A stretch of DNA of 64,000 nucleotides from Streptomyces nymphaeiformis (GTDB lineage: Bacteria > Actinomycetota > Actinomycetes > Streptomycetales > Streptomycetaceae): the NCBI RefSeq assembly GCF_014203895.1, contig NZ_JACHJY010000005.1, positions 372,001 to 436,000 of the forward strand, read 5' to 3'. The stretch's first letter is position 1; each line of letters opens with the position of its first letter. The notes below the pieces were generated by a model. It was given only the letters and a program-made list of their open reading frames with translations, ran no database searches and was not told where the DNA came from. The translations under genes were made by a program, and so were the position numbers. Positions 1 through 7,526 of this stretch are shown here, one piece after another.

Positions 1-3000
1 CGTAGTTGGCCTGGCCGGGCGTGCCGAGGACACCCGCGATCGAGGAGAACAGCACGAACGCCGTCACCCCTCCGTCCCGGGTGAGTTCGTCCAGGTGGAC
101 GGCGGCGTCGGCCTTGGGACGGAACACGGTCGTGAAGTCCTCGGGGCTCAGCGACTCCACGGTCCCGTCCGCGAGGACGCCCGCCGCGTGCACGACGGCC
201 GTCACCGGGTGCTCGGCGAGCAGGGCCGCGACCGCCGCCCGGTCCGACAGGTCGGCCGCGACGGCCACGGCCTCGGCGCCCGCTTCCCGGAGGTCGGCCA
301 GGAGCTCGCCGGCGCCCGGGGCGTCGGCGCCCCGGCGGCTGACGAGGACGAGCCGGCGGACGCCGTGCCCGGCGACGAGGTGTCGCGCGACGAGCCCGCC
401 CAGGGTGCCGGTGCCGCCGGTGACGAGCACGCTGTCGCCCCACTCGGGCGCCGGGGCCGCCGGGGCCGGGGCCCGCAGCAGCCTCGGGGCCAGGACGGCG
501 TCCGCGTGCAGGGCGAGCTGCGGCTCGTCGAGCGCGAGGACGGCGGCGAGCCGCGGGGCGTCCGGCTTCTCGGCCGGATCGAGGTCGAGGAGCAGGAAGC
601 GCCCCGGGTGTTCGGTCTGCGCCGACCGGACGAGACCGCGTACGGCCGCCTCGGCGAGGGCGACGGCGTGGACCGGGGCGTCGGTGCCGTCCGGCGCCCC
701 GAGGTCCGTGGCCCGGCCGAGGAAGACGAGCCGGGTGTCCGCGTACCGGTCGTCGGCCAGCCACGCCTGGACCGTGCCGAGTGTCCGTACGACCTCGTCC
801 TGCGCCGCCCCCGTCACCGCGAGCGGTACGAAGACGGCGGCGGGGGCCTTCCGGCCTCCGTCCACCGCCGCGCCGAGCGCGGCCAGGTCGGCGAACCGCT
901 CCGCCTCGGACGGCAGGGCCTCGACGACACCGGAGGCGGTGTCGCCGACGACGGCCCAGGCCCCCGGGGCGGGGGCGTCCGCGCGGCCGACGGTGACCTC
1001 GACCCGCTCGGGGCGGTACAGGTGGTCCGGCGTACGGGCCGGGGCCTCGGCCGGCGGACGGACGAGCAGGGTCTCGACCCCGAGGACCGGCCGCCCGTCC
1101 GGGTCCACGGCATGCACGGCGTACGTGTCCGTGGCGCCGCCGTCGCCGGTTCCCTTGCCGGTGATCCGTACGCGCAGCTCGGACGCGCCCCCCGCGTACA
1201 GGGTGACGCCGGTCCACGAGAACGGCAGCATGGGCCGCGCCTCGTCACCCGCCAGGGCCGCCGCGTGGACGGCCGCGTCGAACAGGGCGGGATGCAGGGT
1301 GAACCCGGTCGTGTCGGGCGCCTGCTCCGGCCGCACCTCGGCGAAGAGCTCGCCGTCCGCGCCCCGCCAGGCCGCGCGGATGCCGCGGAACACCGGCCCG
1401 TACGCGAGACCGGCCGCGGCCAGCCCCTCGTACAGCCCCGTGACGTCGACGGGTTCGGCGCCGGCCGGCGGCCACTCGCGCGGCCAGTCGTCGGGCTCGT
1501 CCCCCGGCAGCGCGCCGAGGAATCCGGTCGCGTGCGTGGTCCACTCGGCGAGGGCGTCGGCCCTGCCGTACAGGACGACCTCACGCCGGCCGCCCTCGGC
1601 CTCCGGGCCCACCGAGAGCTGGAGTTGGAGCTCGCCGCCCTCCGGGAGGACTGCCGGGGACACGATCACCAGCTCGTCGAGGCAGCCGGAGCCGACCTCG
1701 TCGCCGGCCCGCAGCAGCGCCTCGACGAGGGCCGCACCGGGCACCGGGAGGACGCCGCCGACGCGGTGCTCCGCGAGCCACGGATGGGTACGGGCGGAGA
1801 GGAGGGCCGTGAAGACGTGACCGCCGGAACCGGCGAGCGGGACGCCCGCGCCGAGGAGTGCGTGTCCGGTGTTGTCCAGACCCGCCGATCGCAGATCGGT
1901 GACCCGGCCGGCCGGGGCCTCCAGCCAGTACCGCTCACGCTGGAAGGGATACGTCGGCACATCGACCCGCACCGCGCCGAGACCGTCGAACATCGCCTCC
2001 CAGCACACCTCCACACCGGTCACGAACAGACGGGCGGCCGCGGTGAGAACAGACTCCTCCTCACCACGCCCCTTGCGCAGCGCCGGCACCGCCACCGCAC
2101 CCGGCACCACACCCGAGGCCATCGCCGACAGCACACCGTCCGGCCCCAGCTCCAAGAACACCCCCACACCCGCATCCGCCAGCGCCCGCACACCGTCCCC
2201 GAACCGGACGGCCTCACGCACATGACGGACCCAGTACTCCGGCACCGACACCACACCCGCCGACACCAGACCACCGGTCACGTTCGACACCAGCCCCACC
2301 ACCGGCTCCGCGAACGACAACCCCTCCACCACCCGCCGGAACTCGTCCAGCATCGGCTCCATCAACGGCGAATGAAACGCATGAGACACCCGAAGACGCG
2401 ACGACCGCCGCCCCTCCAAAGCCCCCACCAACGTGGCCACCTCGGCCTCCACCCCGGCCACCACGACCGAGCGCGGACCGTTCACCGCCGCGACCGACAC
2501 CCCCGGCGTCAGCAACGGCACGACCTCGGCCTCCGCCGCCTCCACCGCCACCATCGCCCCGCCCTCGGGCAGACCGTCCATCAACCGGGCGCGGGCCTGG
2601 ACCAGCACACACGCGTCCTCAAGACCCAGCACACCCGCGACATGGGCGGCCGCGACCTCGCCCACCGAATGACCGGCGACGAACCCGGCCCGCACCCCCC
2701 ACGACTCCACCAGCCGGAACAGCGCCACCTCGACCGCGAAGAGCGCCGGCTGAGCCCACAACGTCCGGTTCAACAGCGCCTCGTCGCTGCCCCAGACGAC
2801 CTCGCGCAGACCCTCGAAACGGTCCACGACCGCATCGAAGGCCTCGGCGAACACCGGGAACCGGCCATGCAGTTCACGGCCCATCCCCAACCGCTGGGCA
2901 CCCTGACCGGAGAACAACACCCCCAGACCCACGCCACCGGAGGCGCTGCCCCGGGCCGCCTCCACCACACCCTCGGCGGACGCCAGCAACACACCCCGGT

Positions 3001-6000
3001 CCTCGAACACCGGCCGCCGCAACAACGACCAACCCACATCCACCCGGGAACCCGTCACCCCGGCAAGACCCGCAAGACCCGCAAGACCCGCAAGACCCGC
3101 AAGACCCGCCTCCAACGCCCCCGCCCCACGCCCGGACACCACCCACGGCACCACAGACGGCTCCACACCGGAGGCCCGCTCAGAAGCGGAAACCGGCGCT
3201 GCCTCGACGATCACATGCGCATTGGTCCCGCTGATCCCGAACGACGACACCGCCGCCCGCGCCACCCGACCCGAAACCGGCCACTGCACATTCGACGTGA
3301 CCAGCTCCACCGCACCGGACGACCAGTCCACATGCGGCGACGGCGCATCCACATGCAACGTCCGCGGAACCACACCCGCACGCATCGCCATCACCATCTT
3401 GATCACACCACCCACACCGGCCGCAGCCTGCGCATGACCAAGATTCGACTTCAACGACCCCAGCAGAAGCGGCCGTTCACGATCCTGCCCATACGTCTCC
3501 AACAACGCCTGGGCCTCGATCGGATCACCCAGAGACGTCCCCGTCCCATGGGCCTCCACCACATCCACATCCGCCACCGACAACCCCGCCACCGCCAGCG
3601 CGTCACGGATCACCCGCTGCTGCGACGGACCGTTCGGCGCCGTCAGACCATTCGACGCACCGTCCTGGTTGAGTGCCGATCCCCGGAGCACGGCGAGGAC
3701 CGTGTGGCCGTTCTCGACGGCGTCGGAGAGCCGTTCGAGCAGGATCATGCCCGCGCCCTCGGCCCAGCCGGTGCCGTTGGCGCCGGCCGCGAACGCGCGG
3801 CAGCGGCCGTCCGGCGAGAGCGCCCGCTGGCGCGAGAAGTCGAGGAAGACCTGCGGGGAGGACATGATGGCGACGCCGCCGGCGAGGGCGAGGTCGCACT
3901 CCCCCTGCCGCAGCGCCTGCGCGGCCAGGTGCAGCGCCACCAGCGACGACGAGCACGCCGTGTCCACGGTCACGGCGGGGCCTTCCAGGCCCAGGGTGTA
4001 GGCGATGCGACCGGAGGCGACGCTGCCGGCGGCGGCGGTGCCGAGGTAGCCCTCCAGCTCGCGGGGCACGCCGGCGAAGCGCTCGGCGTAGTCGTGGTGC
4101 ATGAGGCCGGCGAACACGCCCGTGCGCGAACCGCGCAGCCCGAGCGGGTCGATCCCCGCCCGCTCGATCGCCTCCCACGACACTTCGAGCAGCAGCCGCT
4201 GCTGCGGGTCCATCACGAGGGCCTCGCCGGGGGCGATGCCGAAGAACGCGGCGTCGAAGTCGCCGGCGTCGTGGAGGAAGCCGCCGTGGCGCGTGTAGCA
4301 GGTGCCGGGGGCGTCCGGGTCGGTGTCGAAGAGGGCGTTGAGGTCCCAGCCGCGGTCGGTCGGGAACTCGGAGATCCCCTCACGACCCTCGACGACCATG
4401 CTCCACAGATCCTCCGGAGACGCCACACCCCCCGGATAACGGCAGCTCATCGCCACGATCGCGACCGGCTCGTCCACCACACCCGCACCACCGCGCCGCA
4501 CCACCGACGCCGGCACCGCCTGGTCGGTGCCGGCGAGGCGGGCGGCGATGTGGCGGGCGAGCGCGGCGGGCGTCGGGTGGTCGAAGGCCACGGCGGCGGA
4601 GAGTCCGAGGCCGGTGGTCTCGACGAGCTGGTTGCGGAGTCGTACGGCCGTGAGGGAGGTCAGGCCGAGTTCCTTGAAGGCGCGGTCGGCGGAGGCGGGG
4701 GCGGGGGTGTTCCCGCCGAGGACGGCGACGACCGTGTCGAGGACGAGCCGTTCGAGCTCCGCGTGGCGCGCCTCGTCGGTGAGCGGGGCGAGTCGGGCCG
4801 TGAGGGCGGCGCGGACCTGCGGGTCGGCGGCCGTCCAGGCGTCGCCGGCCTCGGTGAGGCGCGGCGGCAGGAGGTGCTCCGGTCCTTCTGCGGGGGCGAG
4901 CAGGCAGGCGTCGGGGCCGGTCAGGGCGGTGTCCACGTACGCCGGGGTGTCGCCGTCCCAGGCGGAGGCGGCGAGCAGCGCGCCGGCGCCGCCGCGGGCC
5001 CGATGGGCCCGGACGAGGGCCGCGGCGGCGGCGGTGGACGCGGCGGCGTCCTGGCCGTCGGCGCCGAGGGCGGCGGTGAGCGGGGCGAGCACGACGAGGG
5101 CGGGCAGGGTCGTGGGGCCGTCCACCGCCTCGTACAGGGTGGGCAGGTCGGCCGCTCCGTCCTCGTCGGCGTGGACGAGGACGGCGACCGTGCCGTCGGC
5201 GGCCGGGGTCGACTCGGTGGCGGTGTCGACCTGGGCGCCGGCCGCCGTGAGCGCCGCCGTCAGTTCGGTGTGGCGGGTGGTCTCGGGGCCGGTGAGGAGC
5301 AGTCGGCGGACGCCGTGGCCGGTGACGAGCTGGGTGGCCGCGGCGGCGACGGCGTCGGCGAGCGGGCCGCCGAGTCCGGTGACGACGGCGATGGCCTCGG
5401 GGGCCTGCGGGCGGGCCTCGGCGTGGGGTGCGGCGGCCGGGGCGAGCCGGGGCGCGAGGGCGGCGCCGGCGCGGACGGCGATGCGGGGTTCGCCGGTCTC
5501 GACGAGGGGGCGCAGGGTGTCGAGGGGCAGGGTGTCGTCGTCGAGGTCGACGAGGACGAGCCGCCCGGGGTGGGCGGTCTGGAGCGACCGCAGGCGGGCC
5601 CAGGTCTCGGCCGCGCTGCCGGGGGCGGCGGTGTCGGCGGGGCCGCCGGGGGCCGCGTCGACGGCGTCGCGGAGGACGACGACGAGCCGGTCCTGTGCGT
5701 CCGTGAGACGGGCGGCGAGGTCGTCGGCGAGGTCCGGGGTGGCGGGCAGGGCCCGCGCCGTGGTGTCGCCGCCGTGGCCTCCGTACACCTGCCAGGCGGT
5801 GGTGTCCGCCGGGGCGGGCGCGGAGAGGGGGGCCCATTCCGGGCGGTAGAGGCCGTCGACGGTGCCGGTGCCGGTGGCGAGCAGTCGGCGCGGCAGGTCG
5901 CGCAGGGCGTCGCGGACGACCTTGCCGGAGGAGGTCCGGACGATCTCGCGGACGGCATGGATCTCCTGGGGGACCTTGTGGTACGCGAGCCGGGCCCGGC

Positions 6001-7432
6001 TCTCGGCGAGGATCCGGCGCGGGTCGACGCCGTCGGGGCCGGGCACGACGAGGGCGACGGGCACCTGGCCGAGGACGTCGTGGGGGGCGCCGACGACGGC
6101 GGCGTCGCGGACGCCGGGGACGTCCCGGAGGACTTCCTCGACCTCGCCGGGGTGGATGTTCTGGCCGCCGCGGATGATGAGTTCCTTGATGCGGCCGGTG
6201 ACGGTCAGGAAGCCGTCGGCGTCGCGGGTGGCGAGGTCGCCGGTGCGGTGGACGCCGCCGGCGGGGGCCGTGGCGGTGGCGGTGGCGGCGTCCCAGTAGC
6301 CGAGCATGACGTTCGGGCCCTCGACCCGGACCTCGCCCTCGGCGCCCTCGGGGACGTCCTCGCCCGTCTCGGGGTCGACGAGGCGGACGGTGAGGCCGGG
6401 CAGGACAGGGCCGCAGGAGCCGGGGACGCGGGGGCCGCCGGGGGCGTTGGAGGTGATGGGGCCGCAGGTCTCGGTGGTTCCGTAGCTGTCGAGGAGGTCG
6501 GTGCCGAGGCGTTCCCGTACGAGGGCGCGCAGCGGTTCGGCGGCGACGGAGCCGGCGGTGAGGCAGGTCCGCAGGCCGGTCGGCAGGGGGGTGTCGCGCT
6601 CGCCGACGGCGCTGACGAGCTGGTGGTACATGGCGGGCACGGCGGCGAGGAAGGTGAAGTCGCGGCTGCCGAGCAGGTCGAGCGCCTCGCCCGCGGAGAA
6701 CGCGGTCATGATGTGGGCGCTCGCGCCGACGGCGGTGACGCCGAGCACGCCGAGGTGGTGGCCGAGGCAGTGGGAGAGCGGCAGCGGCCACAGTACGTGG
6801 TCGTCCTCGGAGAAGCCGAGCGTCGGCGCGTAGCAGGCGGCGATCGTCCACAGGGAGTTGCGCTGGGTGGACAGGGCGCCCTTGGGGCGGCCGGTGGTGC
6901 CGGAGGTGTACAGCATGTAGGCCGGCTCGTCGAGGCCGAGGTCGTCGCGGGCGGGCTCGGCGGGCTCGGTGGTGGCGAGGGCGGCGAACGGGACGGCGCC
7001 GTCGGGGAGTTCGGCGGCGGGCGCGTCGCCGGTGACGACCAGGACGAGGCCGGGGTGCCGGGGCAGCAGGTCCCGGACCTCGTCGAGGTGGGCCGGGTCG
7101 GTGACGAGGAGGCGGACGCCGGCGTCGGTGAGGACGTGGTCGAGTTCGGCGCCGGTCAGTCGGGCGTTGACGGGGACGGCGATGCCGGCGGCGCGGGTGA
7201 CGGCGTGGTAGCCCTCGACCATGTCGACGCCGTTGTCGAGGTGGAGGGCGGCGCGGTCGCCGCGCCGCAGGCCGAGGGCGCGGAAGTGGCCGGCGAGCCG
7301 GCCGGTGCGGCGTTCGAGCTCCGTGTAGCTGACGCTGCGGTCCGCGTCGGAGAAGGCCGTCTTCCCGCCGAACCGCTCGGCCTGGGCGCGGAGCAGTTCG
7401 TGCATCGGCCGGATCAGGTCGCTGCGCAGCAC
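1..7432 (-). CDS. Type I PKS: aryl-CoA-ligase loading module plus malonyl KS-AT-DH-KR module (3' end outside window)
   Basis: Priming and first extension PKS of the cluster; about 2,477 residues are visible and the gene runs off the left edge inside the KR. Domains by residue: adenylating acyl ligase about 1-520 (YTSGTTGRPKG at 175-185, Lys504 near its end), ketoreductase-like region about 530-850, ACP about 895-965 (GLTSL, Ser926), KS about 988-1410 (Cys1160 in DTACSSS), AT about 1500-1800 with GHSVG and HAFH (malonyl-type), DH with HxxxGxxxxP intact, then a KR with TGGTGTLG and an LxD motif (VLAD, B-type). The KR-like region of the loading module has lost the nucleotide motif (TGLGGPLAD) and the Tyr/Asn active site, so it is probably structural only. 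The layout recalls the ligase-ER-ACP loaders of FkbB/RapA and the ligase-ACP loaders of ansamycin PKSs. GTG at 7432 was chosen because it gives the N-terminus MLRSDLIRP, typical of such loaders, behind GAGGGA; ATG 7405 is an alternative. Confidence 0.93.
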   Translation of the reverse strand, partial: MLRSDLIRPMHELLRAQAERFGGKTAFSDADRSVSYTELERRTGRLAGHFRALGLRRGDRAALHLDNGVDMVEGYHAVTRAAGIAVPVNARLTGAELDHVLTDAGVRLLVTDPAHLDEVRDLLPRHPGLVLVVTGDAPAAELPDGAVPFAALATTEPAEPARDDLGLDEPAYMLYTSGTTGRPKGALSTQRNSLWTIAACYAPTLGFSEDDHVLWPLPLSHCLGHHLGVLGVTAVGASAHIMTAFSAGEALDLLGSRDFTFLAAVPAMYHQLVSAVGERDTPLPTGLRTCLTAGSVAAEPLRALVRERLGTDLLDSYGTTETCGPITSNAPGGPRVPGSCGPVLPGLTVRLVDPETGEDVPEGAEGEVRVEGPNVMLGYWDAATATATAPAGGVHRTGDLATRDADGFLTVTGRIKELIIRGGQNIHPGEVEEVLRDVPGVRDAAVVGAPHDVLGQVPVALVVPGPDGVDPRRILAESRARLAYHKVPQEIHAVREIVRTSSGKVVRDALRDLPRRLLATGTGTVDGLYRPEWAPLSAPAPADTTAWQVYGGHGGDTTARALPATPDLADDLAARLTDAQDRLVVVLRDAVDAAPGGPADTAAPGSAAETWARLRSLQTAHPGRLVLVDLDDDTLPLDTLRPLVETGEPRIAVRAGAALAPRLAPAAAPHAEARPQAPEAIAVVTGLGGPLADAVAAAATQLVTGHGVRRLLLTGPETTRHTELTAALTAAGAQVDTATESTPAADGTVAVLVHADEDGAADLPTLYEAVDGPTTLPALVVLAPLTAALGADGQDAAASTAAAAALVRAHRARGGAGALLAASAWDGDTPAYVDTALTGPDACLLAPAEGPEHLLPPRLTEAGDAWTAADPQVRAALTARLAPLTDEARHAELERLVLDTVVAVLGGNTPAPASADRAFKELGLTSLTAVRLRNQLVETTGLGLSAAVAFDHPTPAALARHIAARLAGTDQAVPASVVRRGGAGVVDEPVAIVAMSCRYPGGVASPEDLWSMVVEGREGISEFPTDRGWDLNALFDTDPDAPGTCYTRHGGFLHDAGDFDAAFFGIAPGEALVMDPQQRLLLEVSWEAIERAGIDPLGLRGSRTGVFAGLMHHDYAERFAGVPRELEGYLGTAAAGSVASGRIAYTLGLEGPAVTVDTACSSSLVALHLAAQALRQGECDLALAGGVAIMSSPQVFLDFSRQRALSPDGRCRAFAAGANGTGWAEGAGMILLERLSDAVENGHTVLAVLRGSALNQDGASNGLTAPNGPSQQRVIRDALAVAGLSVADVDVVEAHGTGTSLGDPIEAQALLETYGQDRERPLLLGSLKSNLGHAQAAAGVGGVIKMVMAMRAGVVPRTLHVDAPSPHVDWSSGAVELVTSNVQWPVSGRVARAAVSSFGISGTNAHVIVEAAPVSASERASGVEPSVVPWVVSGRGAGALEAGLAGLAGLAGLAGLAGVTGSRVDVGWSLLRRPVFEDRGVLLASAEGVVEAARGSASGGVGLGVLFSGQGAQRLGMGRELHGRFPVFAEAFDAVVDRFEGLREVVWGSDEALLNRTLWAQPALFAVEVALFRLVESWGVRAGFVAGHSVGEVAAAHVAGVLGLEDACVLVQARARLMDGLPEGGAMVAVEAAEAEVVPLLTPGVSVAAVNGPRSVVVAGVEAEVATLVGALEGRRSSRLRVSHAFHSPLMEPMLDEFRRVVEGLSFAEPVVGLVSNVTGGLVSAGVVSVPEYWVRHVREAVRFGDGVRALADAGVGVFLELGPDGVLSAMASGVVPGAVAVPALRKGRGEEESVLTAAARLFVTGVEVCWEAMFDGLGAVRVDVPTYPFQRERYWLEAPAGRVTDLRSAGLDNTGHALLGAGVPLAGSGGHVFTALLSARTHPWLAEHRVGGVLPVPGAALVEALLRAGDEVGSGCLDELVIVSPAVLPEGGELQLQLSVGPEAEGGRREVVLYGRADALAEWTTHATGFLGALPGDEPDDWPREWPPAGAEPVDVTGLYEGLAAAGLAYGPVFRGIRAAWRGADGELFAEVRPEQAPDTTGFTLHPALFDAAVHAAALAGDEARPMLPFSWTGVTLYAGGASELRVRITGKGTGDGGATDTYAVHAVDPDGRPVLGVETLLVRPPAEAPARTPDHLYRPERVEVTVGRADAPAPGAWAVVGDTASGVVEALPSEAERFADLAALGAAVDGGRKAPAAVFVPLAVTGAAQDEVVRTLGTVQAWLADDRYADTRLVFLGRATDLGAPDGTDAPVHAVALAEAAVRGLVRSAQTEHPGRFLLLDLDPAEKPDAPRLAAVLALDEPQLALHADAVLAPRLLRAPAPAAPAPEWGDSVLVTGGTGTLGGLVARHLVAGHGVRRLVLVSRRGADAPGAGELLADLREAGAEAVAVAADLSDRAAVAALLAEHPVTAVVHAAGVLADGTVESLSPEDFTTVFRPKADAAVHLDELTRDGGVTAFVLFSSIAGVLGTPGQANY
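3064..3108. repeat. Five exact 9-bp tandem repeats in the KS-AT linker
   Basis: The plus strand reads caagacccg five times without a gap. In the minus-strand PKS frame this encodes a run of Leu-Ala-Gly triplets around residue 1441-1456, between KS and AT. The unit keeps frame, so copy number can change by slippage without breaking the protein. Confidence 0.9.
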
Positions 7433-7526
7433 TTCGGCACTTCCCTCGTTGTCGTTCTCGATGCTTCGTAAGGTGTTCTGTTCGGGCCGCCGGCCCGAAG
7501 ACGCCCTGGGGGGTGGGCGGCCGGCG

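Noticed and set aside
3064..3108. CRISPR-like array
   Set aside because: The 9-bp units have no spacers and encode a linker; no cas gene is present.
4380..6851. 823-codon minus-strand frame rich in Arg/Pro
   Set aside because: Same strand but shifted frame relative to the ligase/ACP domains; low complexity and no family match.
95..7471. Very long plus-strand open frame (2,458 codons) opposite the first PKS
   Set aside because: It is Gly/Val/Glu- or His/Arg-rich with no domain, and is the antisense shadow of a PKS with clear motifs. Such shadows are expected at this GC content.
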